From Pseudaminobacter soli (ex Li et al. 2025) (GTDB taxonomy: Bacteria > Pseudomonadota > Alphaproteobacteria > Rhizobiales > Rhizobiaceae): a stretch of 64,000 bases of DNA. The stretch is taken from the NCBI RefSeq assembly GCF_029892515.1, contig NZ_JARXVF010000001.1, forward strand, positions 1,736,001-1,800,000, written 5' to 3'. This document shows positions 50,412-58,834 of this stretch, in pieces; positions within the stretch are counted from its first letter, which is position 1, and every line of letters begins with the position of its first letter. The translations under genes and the position numbers were made by a program. The notes beneath the pieces are model-generated. The model searched no databases, was not told where the DNA came from, and saw only the letters and a list, made by a program, of their open reading frames with translations.

Positions 50412-51160
50412 CAGGCCGCGCTGAGCTTGGCCATGGTCGCTTCGTCGACCTCGAAATTGGCGTAGACGTTTTGCACGTCGTCGTCGTCTTCGAGGGTGGC
50501 GATGAGCTTGAGGATCGACTGGGCGCGGTCCTCGTCGACCGGGATGTTGTTCTGCGGCTTCCAGATCGCCTTGAGCGACTGGGCTTCGCCCAGCGAGGCT
50601 TCGAGCGCCTTGGAGACGTCGCCGAGGTCCTCGAAGGCACAGAGGATGGTGTGGCCGCTCTCGTCCGACTGGACGTCCTCGGCGCCGGCCTCGATGGCCG
50701 CATCCATGACCTTGTCGGGGTTGCCGGCCGAGGCCGGATAGACGATCTCGCCGACGCGATCCCACATGAAGGACACCGAACCGGTTTCGCCGAGCGCCCC
50801 GCCGGCCTTGGTGAAGGCGGCGCGAACATTGGAGGCGGAGCGGTTGCGGTTGTCGGTCAGCGCCTCGACGATGACGGCGATGCCGCCCGGGCCATAGCCC
50901 TCGTAGCGCACTTCTTCATAGTTCTCGGCGTCGCCGCCCGCGGCCTTGTTGATGGCGCGCTGGATGTTGTCCTTGGGCATCGACTCGGCCTTGGCGTTCT
51001 GCACGGCAAGGCGCAGGCGCGGGTTCATCGCCGGGTCTGGCAGGCCCTGCTTGGCCGCTACCGTGATTTCGCGCGCGAGCTTGGAAAACATCTTGGACCG
51101 CACCGCGTCCTGGCGGCCCTTGCGGTGCATGATGTTCTTAAATTGTGAATGGCCGGCCAT
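50411..51160 (-). CDS. yebC: YebC/PmpR-family regulator (TACO1-like)
   Basis: A 249-residue protein. [32 protein letters not shown] is the family N-terminus, [28 protein letters not shown] the centre, and [13 protein letters not shown] the end. Family members act on transcription or as ribosome-stalling rescue factors at polyproline; which applies here is not known. Its stop overlaps the SelW-like start. Confidence 0.95.
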   Translation of the reverse strand: MAGHSQFKNIMHRKGRQDAVRSKMFSKLAREITVAAKQGLPDPAMNPRLRLAVQNAKAESMPKDNIQRAINKAAGGDAENYEEVRYEGYGPGGIAVIVEALTDNRNRSASNVRAAFTKAGGALGETGSVSFMWDRVGEIVYPASAGNPDKVMDAAIEAGAEDVQSDESGHTILCAFEDLGDVSKALEASLGEAQSLKAIWKPQNNIPVDEDRAQSILKLIATLEDDDDVQNVYANFEVDEATMAKLSAA

Positions 51161-51285
51161 GGCACCCCTGTTGGCTATAGGATTTTGGCTATCTGGAATG
51201 GGCGCGCTTATAGATAAATCGCCGTCCAACGTCCAGAAAAACCGGTTTGCCGGCGTTTTGAAGACACCGGCAAACGGCAAAAAAG

Positions 51286-52047
51286 TCACTGTTCGCCGCT
51301 TGCCCTTCGGCGCCGGGCCAGCATGTTGAGCGCCTCGACCAGCGCCGAGAAGCCCATCGCTGCGTAAATATAGCCCTTGGGCACGTGGTAGCCCATACCG
51401 TCGGCGATCAATGTCATGCCGATCATCAACAGGAAGGCCAGCGCCAGCATGACGATGGACGGGTTGTCGCCGATGAACTTGGCCAGCGGATCGGCGGCCA
51501 CCAGCATGACGGTCACCGCCGCGATCACGGCGATATACATGATGACGATCTCGTCGGTCATGCCTACGGCGGTGATGATGGAATCGACCGAGAACACAAG
51601 GTCGAGCAGCAGGATCTGGAAGATCGCCGCACCCATCGACAGTTTCAGCGTGCCGCTGACCTGGCCCCCGTCCGTCTCGTGGTTGGGGTCCATGGAGTGA
51701 TGGATTTCGGTGGTGGCCTTCCACACCAGGAACAGGCCGCCGGCGACTAGGATGATGTCCCGCCAGGAAAGGCCATGGTCGAACACGGTGAAGACCGGCG
51801 TGGTGAGTTGGACGATGAACGAGATCGTCGCAAGCAGCAGGAGCCGCATGACGAGGGCGGCACTGATGCCGAGCCGGCGGGCGCGCGATTGCTGCTCCTT
51901 GGGCAGCTTGTTGGTCAGGATCGAGATGAAGATCAGGTTGTCGATGCCGAGCACGACCTCCATCACCACAAGCGTGACAAGGGCCGCCCAGGCCGTAGGC
52001 TCGCTCAGGAAGGCGAAGTGCGGCGCTAGAAATTCAACGATCGGCAT
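51286..52047 (-). CDS. TerC-family membrane protein
   Basis: A 253-residue inner-membrane protein with seven or eight membrane segments. It has the TerC hallmark [24 protein letters not shown] with acidic residues in a helix, and [16 protein letters not shown] in the second half. Members export metal ions such as manganese; the substrate is not determined here. The 69-base leader upstream is too short for the yybP-ykoY riboswitch often found before TerC genes and I see none. Confidence 0.9.
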   Translation of the reverse strand: MPIVEFLAPHFAFLSEPTAWAALVTLVVMEVVLGIDNLIFISILTNKLPKEQQSRARRLGISAALVMRLLLLATISFIVQLTTPVFTVFDHGLSWRDIILVAGGLFLVWKATTEIHHSMDPNHETDGGQVSGTLKLSMGAAIFQILLLDLVFSVDSIITAVGMTDEIVIMYIAVIAAVTVMLVAADPLAKFIGDNPSIVMLALAFLLMIGMTLIADGMGYHVPKGYIYAAMGFSALVEALNMLARRRRASGEQ

Positions 52048-52116
52048 CTGCGGAATTGTCCCCTGTCCGGTGAAGATTTCCGGCAGAGGTAGGAACGCGC
52101 GCGCCTTACGTCAACG

Positions 52117-52941
52117 TCAGGCCCAGAAGGAAGGTACGGTTTCTTCCAGCCGGGGTCCGAGGCGCAGAGGCGCGACCTTTTCGGCAAGGCCGGTGCGGTC
52201 GGAGATCTCGACGCCCACGCCGCAGATGGTGGCCGGGCCGCTGGCTGCCTCGAAGCGCCCCTTGGGCACCTTGGAGAGGAAGCGGTTGAGCGGCTCCTCC
52301 TTGTCCATGCCGAGCGAGGAGTCGTAATCGCCGCACATGCCGGCATCCGTCATATAGGCGGTGCCGCCGTTGAGGATTTGGTGATCGGCAGTCGGCTGGT
52401 GGGTATGGGTGCCGACGACAAGGCTGGCGCGTCCGTCGACGAAATGGGCAAAGCACATCTTCTCGCTGGTCGCCTCGGCATGGAAGTCGATGACCACCGC
52501 ATCCGCCTGTTCGCCGAGCGGGCAGGCTGCAAGCTCGCGCTCGACCGCCTGGAACGGGTCGTCGAGCTCGGGATGCATGAAGACGCGGCCCATGATGTTG
52601 GAGACGAGCACGCGCGCGCCGTTCTTGGCGATGTAGAGGCCCGAGCCGCGGCCCGGAGTGCCTTTCGGGAAATTGACCGGGCGCAGGAAGCGCTCCTCGC
52701 GCGGGGCGAAGGCCAGCGCCTCGCGCTGGTCCCAGACGTGGTTGCCGGTGGTGACGACGTCGGCGCCGGCATTCACCGTCTCGCGAAAGATCTCCTCGGT
52801 GATGCCGAAGCCACCGGCGGCGTTCTCGCCGTTGACGATGACGAAATCCAGCCGGAGGTCGACAATCAGTCCCGGCAGCTTTTCCCACACCGCCGTCCGA
52901 CCGGACTTGCCGACCATGTCACCCAGAAAGAGAAGTCTCAT
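52117..52941 (-). CDS. YmdB-like metallophosphoesterase (TIGR00282)
   Basis: A 274-residue metal-dependent phosphodiesterase. Metal ligands are seen in MRLLFLGDMVGKSGR, VNGENAAGGFGIT, TTGNHVWDQRE, FHAEATSEK and VVGTHTHQPTAD. The family includes Bacillus YmdB, which cleaves 2',3'-cyclic nucleotides. It follows the 5-FCL gene on the same strand. Confidence 0.93.
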   Translation of the reverse strand: MRLLFLGDMVGKSGRTAVWEKLPGLIVDLRLDFVIVNGENAAGGFGITEEIFRETVNAGADVVTTGNHVWDQREALAFAPREERFLRPVNFPKGTPGRGSGLYIAKNGARVLVSNIMGRVFMHPELDDPFQAVERELAACPLGEQADAVVIDFHAEATSEKMCFAHFVDGRASLVVGTHTHQPTADHQILNGGTAYMTDAGMCGDYDSSLGMDKEEPLNRFLSKVPKGRFEAASGPATICGVGVEISDRTGLAEKVAPLRLGPRLEETVPSFWA

Positions 52942-52999
52942 ATAAACTGAAAGCCTTGATCCCGCGGAAAATGTCGCTGCCGGGCAGCCGGCCTCCCTT

Positions 53000-53596
53000 C
53001 TATAGGGCGGAGCCGAAACGGCGCAACCCGCTTTCGGTCAGGATTTCCGGGATGATCACGTCATGCGGCTCATCGGGCACCAGCGGAACCTCCTGGCAAT
53101 CGAAGGCAATGCCGATCATGCGCGGCCGCATGCCCCTTTCATGCAGGCGCGCGATGGCGCGGTCGTAGTAGCCGGCGCCATAGCCGATGCGATGGCCGCG
53201 CCTGTCGAAGGCGGCAAGCGGAATGAGCATCAGTTCCGGGTCGAGCACTTCGGCGTCTTCGGCCGGGCCGGCGGTGCCAAAGCTCATCTCGACCATCTCG
53301 GCGCCGCGCACCAGTTCGCGAAACACGATGGTCGTCTTGTCGAGGATGGCCGGCAAGCAAATGCGCGCGCCCCTGTCGCGCAGGGCAAACATCATCGGGC
53401 GGGAATCGACCTCGGAGCGCATCGGCCAGAAGGCCGAAACGATCATGCCGGGTTCGACGGGAATACTGGCGGCCATCTCGGCCATCTGCAGCGACGCCTC
53501 GATGCGCCAATCGACCGGCAGCGCGTCGCGGCGCGCCAGCGCCTGGTTGCGCAGTTCCTTCTTGAGGGCCTTCATCTCGGTCACTGCTTCATCCAC
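53000..53596 (-). CDS. 5-formyltetrahydrofolate cyclo-ligase
   Basis: A 198-residue enzyme that turns 5-formyl-THF into 5,10-methenyl-THF. Motifs are KKELRNQALARRDAL at the ATP site, FGTAGPAE, and IPLAAFDRRGHRIGYGAGYYDRAIA. The start may be at 53596 (AGGAG three bases upstream) or at the ATG at 53575. A 6S-like RNA lies directly upstream on the same strand, an order found in many proteobacteria. Confidence 0.93.
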   Translation of the reverse strand: MDEAVTEMKALKKELRNQALARRDALPVDWRIEASLQMAEMAASIPVEPGMIVSAFWPMRSEVDSRPMMFALRDRGARICLPAILDKTTIVFRELVRGAEMVEMSFGTAGPAEDAEVLDPELMLIPLAAFDRRGHRIGYGAGYYDRAIARLHERGMRPRMIGIAFDCQEVPLVPDEPHDVIIPEILTESGLRRFGSAL

Positions 53597-53689
53597 TCCT
53601 GTCGGCCAATCTTCGGCACAGAATAAAAGATGTAATCAACGCAAGTCATCGCGAGAGCGACACCCTGCATCCATTCCGCCGCCGAATTT

Positions 53690-53850
53690 TCGGGAAAGAG
53701 GCGATCCACACAACCGGTGGAGAAGTCGATCCCGGGAACCTACAAAGTAGGTGGGCGCCGTGTGAGAAAACCCACGGGTCTTCCCAGGGACAGCTCCCTT
53801 AAGGATCGATAAGGCCCCGGGGAAATGTTACTCCTGCCGCGAGGCGCAGA
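53690..53850 (-). ncRNA. ssrS: 6S RNA (SsrS), approximate limits
   Basis: On the minus strand a long hairpin with a central bulge can form: CGATCC (about 53805) with GGATCG (about 53700); GGGAG with CTCC; TCCCTGGGAA with TTCCCGGGA, one mismatch. The apical part contains CCCGTGGG and CACCTACTTTGTAGGTTC, which I recall from alphaproteobacterial 6S RNAs. It lies upstream of the 5-FCL gene, the usual neighbour. A TATATT at about 53865 could be its -10. The ends are estimates. Confidence 0.72.
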
Positions 53851-53994
53851 CCGCCAATCGCAAATATAGAATGCCGCGCGGCCCGACGCCAGAGCAAGCC
53901 GCACGAAATCGACAGACGTCTCGCAACGGCAACCAAATGAGGCCAGCAAGCGACGCCGATAATCTTACCGGCGAAACGCTTCCCCGCCCTATTC

Positions 53995-54013
53995 CTAACT
54001 CATCCTTAACCAT
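53995..54013 (+). promoter_or_regulatory. CtrA-like box upstream of tolQ
   Basis: CTAACTCATCCTTAA (53995-54009) matches TTAA-N7-TTAA with one change; its second half continues to TTAACCAT (54006-54013), the CtrA-type octamer. It lies about 200 bases upstream of tolQ in a region without a gene (53951-54207). I see no clear -10 at the right distance. Confidence 0.45.
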
Positions 54014-54207
54014 AACGGTCCATGAAGAACTTGACGAGGATTGCGCGGATTTGGCGCCTTCCTTTCACCAAATTTCGCCCCGAAAAGGCCGATAACGGCG
54101 CATTTGGGGACAATTCCGGAAGCTTCGCGCGAACGGACCACACATGGGATGATGCGCATGGGCAAAGCCACGAGCCGGGCCCGGAAAGTATTAAGGACTG
54201 TCTAATC

Positions 54208-54918
54208 ATGGAAAATCTCGCACTCGCCGAACCGAGCGCATCATTGTCTATCTGGGCGCTTTTCTGGCAGGCAGGCTGGGTCGTCAAGCTGGTCATGCTT
54301 GGCCTGCTGGGCGCCTCCATCTGGACCTGGGCCATCATCGTCGACAAGACCATCGCCTATAACCGCATGCGCGCGGCGCTGAACCGCTTCGAGCAGGTTT
54401 TCTGGTCCGGCCAGTCGCTGGAGGAGCTTTACCGCACCCTCTCCGACCGCAAGACGACCGGCATGGGCGCGATCTTCGTGTCCGCGATGCGCGAGTGGAA
54501 GAAGAGCTTTGAGAAGGGCGCCAAGTCGCCGCTGGCGCTGCAGACCCGCATCGACAAGGCAATGGACCTGGCGCTGACCCGCGAGATGGAACGCCTGGAG
54601 GGCCGGCTCGGCTTCCTCGCGACCATTGGCTCGGCAGCTCCGTTCATCGGCCTGTTCGGAACCGTGGTCGGCATCATGACCTCGTTCCAGGCCATCGCCG
54701 GCTCGAAATCGACCAACCTTGCCGTTGTCGCCCCCGGTATCGCCGAGGCGCTGCTGGCCACGGCAATCGGCCTTCTGGCCGCTATCCCGGCGGTCATCGC
54801 CTACAACAAGCTGTCGGCGGACGCAGGCAAGCTCGGCATGCGCATGGAAGGCTTCGCGGACGAGTTCTCCGCCATACTGTCGCGCCAAATCGATGAGAAG
54901 GTGGGCCCGAAGGCCTAA
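54208..54918 (+). CDS. tolQ: Tol-Pal proton channel subunit TolQ
   Basis: A 236-residue inner-membrane protein with three membrane segments (about 12-35, 140-165 and 180-200). ATIGSAAPFIGLFGTVVGIMTSFQAI and PGIAEALLATAIGLLAAIPAVIAYN are the family hallmarks. With TolR it powers TolA during outer-membrane constriction at division. It is the first gene of tolQRAB; tolR starts 12 bases after its stop. Confidence 0.97.
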   Translation: MENLALAEPSASLSIWALFWQAGWVVKLVMLGLLGASIWTWAIIVDKTIAYNRMRAALNRFEQVFWSGQSLEELYRTLSDRKTTGMGAIFVSAMREWKKSFEKGAKSPLALQTRIDKAMDLALTREMERLEGRLGFLATIGSAAPFIGLFGTVVGIMTSFQAIAGSKSTNLAVVAPGIAEALLATAIGLLAAIPAVIAYNKLSADAGKLGMRMEGFADEFSAILSRQIDEKVGPKA

Positions 54919-54930
54919 GGGGACGCAATC

Positions 54931-55383
54931 ATGGGTATGTCTGTAAGCGCAGGCGGGGCCGGGCGCAGGGGACGCGGCAGACGACGCGGCCGCAAGGGCC
55001 CCATCTCCGAAATCAACGTCACGCCGATGGTGGACGTGATGCTGGTGCTGCTCATCATCTTCATGGTCGCAGCGCCGATGCTGACTGTCGGCGTGCCGAT
55101 CGACCTGCCCGACACACAGGCCAAGGCGATGAATTCCGACACCCAGCCGATCACCGTTTCGGTGAACGACAAGGGCCAGATCTATCTGCAGGAAACCGAG
55201 ATCCAGCTCGAGGAAATCGTGGCCAAGCTCGAGGCGATCTCCAAGACCGGCTATGAAGAGCGCATCTTCGTGCGCGGCGACAAGAGCGCCGACTATGGCA
55301 CCGTGATGAAGGTGATGGCCCGCATTTCGGCGGCCGGCTACAAGAATCTCGGCCTGGTGACGCTTCAGGAACAGGACAAGTAA
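54931..55383 (+). CDS. tolR: Tol-Pal subunit TolR
   Basis: A 150-residue protein with one membrane segment (PMVDVMLVLLIIFMVAAPML) carrying the essential proton Asp D35, after a very basic Arg/Gly-rich N-terminus. The periplasmic part is ExbD-like (GQIYLQETEIQLEEIVAKLE). It lies between tolQ and tolA. Confidence 0.96.
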   Translation: MGMSVSAGGAGRRGRGRRRGRKGPISEINVTPMVDVMLVLLIIFMVAAPMLTVGVPIDLPDTQAKAMNSDTQPITVSVNDKGQIYLQETEIQLEEIVAKLEAISKTGYEERIFVRGDKSADYGTVMKVMARISAAGYKNLGLVTLQEQDK

Positions 55384-55389
55384 CCAGGC

Positions 55390-56460
55390 ATGCGAGCCGG
55401 TCTTACAACATCGGTTGTCTTGCATGCCGTGGCGCTGGGCCTCGGCCTGTTCACCTTGTCGGCGCCGCGCGCCTTCGAGGTGACGGACGTCGAGTCCATG
55501 CCCGTCGATATCGTTCCGATCGAATCGCTTACCCAGATCCAGCAGGGCGACAAGAAATCGCCCATGAAGGACAAGCCCGCGCCCAAGCCGACCAAGCGGC
55601 CCGACGTCGTGCCCGACGCGCAGAAGGTCGGCGACAACACCGTCGACACCGACAAGAAGCCGACGCCGGACGCCAAGCCCAAGCCGGTGGAAACGGCCGA
55701 TGCGCCGCCGCCGGCCCCCGAGCCGACGCCCAAGCCCGCGGATCAGCCGAAGCCCGAACCGGTGAAGCAGCCCGAACCAAAGCCAGAGCCCAAGCCGGAA
55801 CCGGTCAAGGAGCCGACGCCGCCGCAGCCGCAGCCCAAGGAAGAGAGCAAGGCCGACCCGGTGGCCGAGGCGATCGCCGCCGAGAGCCCGAACGCGGAGG
55901 CCGTGCAGTTGCCCAAGTCGGCCCCGTCACCGGAGGCCAAGCCTAAGCCGCAACAGCCCGAGACCGCGAAGAAGCCGGACCGCAAGGAGGCCGACAAGCC
56001 GACCAAGCAGGCCTCTTCCGCCCCGAAGTCGGATGATAAGTCCTTCGACGACGAGATCATGGCTGTTCTCAATAAGGAGAAAGCGTCCGGCGGCGGCGCC
56101 AAGCGCTCGAGCGAACAGGCTTCACTGGGCGGCAACAAGAGCAACAACAAGGGCGACAAACTCTCCCAGACCGAGATGGACGCGCTGCGCGGTCGTCTCG
56201 CTGGCTGCTGGAACATCCCTGCCGGCGTAGACGATGCGAATGCGCTGAAGGTGACCGTTAAGTTCCAGCTCGATCGGTCCGGTATGTTGCAAGGCCGCCC
56301 GGAAATCGTGTCCGGTGGCGCCGCATCCGGCCCCGCTCGTATTGCAGCGGAATCCGCCGTCCGTGCCGTCCAAAAATGTGCACCGTTCAACCTCCCGGCT
56401 GACAAGTATGACACTTGGTCCGAGGTGGTTGTGAATTTCGATCCAAGCGACATGTTCTGA
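55390..56460 (+). CDS. tolA: Tol-Pal protein TolA
   Basis: A 356-residue protein with a single N-terminal membrane anchor (LTTSVVLHAVALGLGLFTLSAPRAF), a long Pro/Lys/Glu-rich stretch (about 50-225, with PKPEP-like repeats) spanning the periplasm, and a C-terminal TolA/TonB-like domain (about 255-356, LRGRLAGCWNIPAGVDDANALKV and a final NFDPSDMF). It links the TolQR motor to Pal. Confidence 0.93.
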   Translation: MRAGLTTSVVLHAVALGLGLFTLSAPRAFEVTDVESMPVDIVPIESLTQIQQGDKKSPMKDKPAPKPTKRPDVVPDAQKVGDNTVDTDKKPTPDAKPKPVETADAPPPAPEPTPKPADQPKPEPVKQPEPKPEPKPEPVKEPTPPQPQPKEESKADPVAEAIAAESPNAEAVQLPKSAPSPEAKPKPQQPETAKKPDRKEADKPTKQASSAPKSDDKSFDDEIMAVLNKEKASGGGAKRSSEQASLGGNKSNNKGDKLSQTEMDALRGRLAGCWNIPAGVDDANALKVTVKFQLDRSGMLQGRPEIVSGGAASGPARIAAESAVRAVQKCAPFNLPADKYDTWSEVVVNFDPSDMF

Positions 56461-56499
56461 TCCCGCGTCCGCGCGTCTGAACAAAAGAGGCTGAACTGT

Positions 56500-57816
56500 A
56501 TGAAACATCTTTTGAAAACGATCATGCTGATGGGGGCGCTGGCCACCGGGATGAGCGCCGTGACGACATTGCCGGCGCGTGCGCGCGTGGAGATCGACGT
56601 CAACAAGGGCACGGTCGAGCCGCTGCCGATCGCCATCACCGACTTCCTGTCGGGTGACGGCATCGGCGCGGAAATCTCCAGCATCGTTTCCGCTGACCTG
56701 AAGCGGTCGGGCCTGTTTGCGCCGATCGACAAGGGCGCCTTCATCGAGAAGATCTCAAACCCCGACGCCCAGCCGCGCTTCGAGGACTGGAAGGTCATCA
56801 ATGCCCAGGCGCTGGTTACCGGCCGCGTGACCCAGGAAGCCGACGGCCGCCTGCGCGCGCAGTACCGCCTCTGGGACACTTTTGCCGGCCAGCAGCTGGT
56901 GGGCGAGCAGTTCTTTTCCTCCAAGGCCAATTCGCGCCGTGTGGCCCACATCATCGCCGATGCCATCTATGCGCGCCTGACCGGCGAAAAGGGCTATTTC
57001 GATACGCGCGTGGTGTTTGTCGACGAATCCGGCGCCAAGACCCAGCGCAAGCGGCGCCTCGCCATCATGGACCAGGACGGCGCCAATGTGCGCTACCTGT
57101 CGGACGGCCGCGCGATCGCCATGACGCCGCGCTTCTCGCCGACGCGCCAGGAAATCACCTACATGTCCTATGAGAGCGGTCAGCCGCAGGTCTACCTGCT
57201 GCAGATCGAAACCGGCCAGCGCGAGCTCGTCGGCAACTTCCCGGGCATGACGTTCGCGCCGCGCTTCTCGCCGGACGGCCAGCGGGTGATCATGAGCCTG
57301 CTGCGCGACGACGGTAACTCCAACATCTTCTCGATGGACCTGCGCAGCCGCACCACCACGCGCCTGACCAACTCCAGCGCCATCGACACCTCGCCCTCCT
57401 ATTCGCCGGACGGCTCCAAGATCGTCTTCACCTCCGACCGCGGCGGCCGGCCCCAGATCTATGTGATGGGCGCAGATGGCTCGGGTCAGACCCGCATCTC
57501 CTTCGGCGAAGGTAGCTATTCGACGCCGGTGTGGTCGCCGCGCGGCGACCTGATCGCCTTCACCAAGCAGTCGGGCGGCCAGTTCCAGATCGGCGTCATG
57601 AAAACCGATGGTTCGGGCGAGCGCATCCTGACGAGCGGTTTCCAGCAGGAAGGCCCGACCTGGGCGCCGAACGGCCGCGTGCTGATGTTCTTCCGCGAGG
57701 CCGCCGGCTCGGGCGGACCGCGTCTCTACTCGATCGACCTGACCGGTCGTAACGAGCAGCCGGTCCCGACGGCGAACTTCGCCTCCGACCCGGCCTGGTC
57801 GCCGCTGCTCGAGTAG
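56500..57816 (+). CDS. tolB: Tol-Pal periplasmic protein TolB
   Basis: A 438-residue periplasmic protein. A signal peptide ends in [11 protein letters not shown]. An N-terminal domain (about 30-180) precedes a six-bladed beta-propeller with TolB repeats such as [38 protein letters not shown] and [11 protein letters not shown]. It binds Pal and TolA. The length is normal. pal follows 206 bases later. Confidence 0.97.
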   Translation: MKHLLKTIMLMGALATGMSAVTTLPARARVEIDVNKGTVEPLPIAITDFLSGDGIGAEISSIVSADLKRSGLFAPIDKGAFIEKISNPDAQPRFEDWKVINAQALVTGRVTQEADGRLRAQYRLWDTFAGQQLVGEQFFSSKANSRRVAHIIADAIYARLTGEKGYFDTRVVFVDESGAKTQRKRRLAIMDQDGANVRYLSDGRAIAMTPRFSPTRQEITYMSYESGQPQVYLLQIETGQRELVGNFPGMTFAPRFSPDGQRVIMSLLRDDGNSNIFSMDLRSRTTTRLTNSSAIDTSPSYSPDGSKIVFTSDRGGRPQIYVMGADGSGQTRISFGEGSYSTPVWSPRGDLIAFTKQSGGQFQIGVMKTDGSGERILTSGFQQEGPTWAPNGRVLMFFREAAGSGGPRLYSIDLTGRNEQPVPTANFASDPAWSPLLE

Positions 57817-57937
57817 CAGCCAGCTTGCGAAGCGCGACGATTCACGCAATCGCCGCGCTTCCGCCGCATTTAGGCCTAGGGTGCGCGCGAAATGAGACAT
57901 AGGCACAGGGTCGCGGACGGGCGGCCGCAATCAAACG

Positions 57938-57945
57938 TTAACCAT
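57938..57945 (+). promoter_or_regulatory. TTAACCAT octamer upstream of pal
   Basis: A perfect TTAACCAT, a CtrA half-site type in alphaproteobacteria, lies 78 bases upstream of pal, with a second GTTAACC at 57961-57967. No full TTAA-N7-TTAA is formed. The 206-base gap between tolB and pal probably contains a promoter for pal. Confidence 0.35.
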
Positions 57946-58022
57946 GTTTCTTGTACGCCGGTTAACCTCAATGTGGTTACTGGTCGATCAACGAAATCAC
58001 TCGAATGCGAAGGAGAGGCGGG

Positions 58023-58529
58023 ATGCGCCGCATCGCTAAACTTGCAACCAACCCCGTGGCCGTTGCCCTGGTAGCGTCGCTGGCGCTCGCCGGCTGCGCC
58101 TCCAAGAAGACTCCGAACAGCGCGGCCGATCTCGGCCTGGGCGGCGCCGGTGCGGCAACCCCCGGCTCGGCACAGGACTTCACCGTCAATGTCGGCGACC
58201 GCATTTTCTTCGACACCGACTCCACGTCGATCCGCGCTGACGCCCAGGGCATCCTGGCCCGCCAGGCGCAGTGGCTGAACAAGTATTCGCAGTATGCGAT
58301 CGTGGTCGAAGGCCACGCCGACGAGCGCGGCACCCGCGAGTACAACCTGGCGCTAGGCGCTCGCCGTGCGGCCGCCACCCGCGACTACCTGGTCGGCCGC
58401 GGCGTTCCCGCCAACCGCATCCGCACCATCTCCTATGGCAAGGAACGCCCGGTTGCCGTCTGCGACGACATCTCCTGCTGGTCGCAGAACCGTCGCGCCG
58501 TCACCACGCTTGGCGGCGCCGGCAGCTAA
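58023..58529 (+). CDS. pal: Peptidoglycan-associated lipoprotein Pal
   Basis: A 168-residue outer-membrane lipoprotein. The signal ends in LALAGC (C25). The OmpA-type peptidoglycan-binding domain covers about residues 50-165: GDRIFFDTDSTSIRADA, VEGHADERGTREYNLALGARRA and IRTISYGKERPVAVCDD. AAGGAG precedes the ATG. It anchors the Tol system to the cell wall. Confidence 0.97.
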   Translation: MRRIAKLATNPVAVALVASLALAGCASKKTPNSAADLGLGGAGAATPGSAQDFTVNVGDRIFFDTDSTSIRADAQGILARQAQWLNKYSQYAIVVEGHADERGTREYNLALGARRAAATRDYLVGRGVPANRIRTISYGKERPVAVCDDISCWSQNRRAVTTLGGAGS

Positions 58530-58574
58530 AGCATGATACCGAAAAGTTGCAGACTTTTCGGACAAGATCATGCT
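58530..58574. repeat. REP-like palindrome directly after pal
   Basis: AGCATGAT and ATCATGCT are the outer arms, ACCGAAAAGT and ACTTTTCGG the inner arms. It begins right after the pal stop codon, so it folds at the mRNA end. It is the third member of the CCGAAAAGT palindrome family in this window. Confidence 0.75.
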
Positions 58575-58616
58575 TCAGGCACAGAAGCCGACAGCCAGTC
58601 CATGGCTTAGACAAAA

Positions 58617-58642
58617 AAGGCGGCCCAAGTGGCCGCCTTTTC
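58617..58642 (+). terminator. Rho-independent terminator between pal and cpoB
   Basis: AAGGCGGCC and GGCCGCCTT pair over CAAGT and are followed by TTTCC; AAAAAA lies before the stem. It separates pal from cpoB. Confidence 0.75.
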
Positions 58643-58834
58643 CTTGCGATCTGCCCGATCGATACCACGCGTCATGCGGCACTGTGGCCTTCTTGCATCA
58701 CTGACCCAAGAAGCCATTTTTGCTGCCGCTTCGGCCACTCATGTAAACAAAATTTGGCCGAAGTCTCTGGCGCTGATAAAAGGCAGAGCGCAATCGTTGC
58801 GATTTGCAATTCCCGTTTTATTGGCGAGAGGCAC

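Noticed and set aside
51161-52116. yybP-ykoY manganese riboswitch before the TerC gene
   Set aside because: The leader is only 69 bases and lacks the conserved core.
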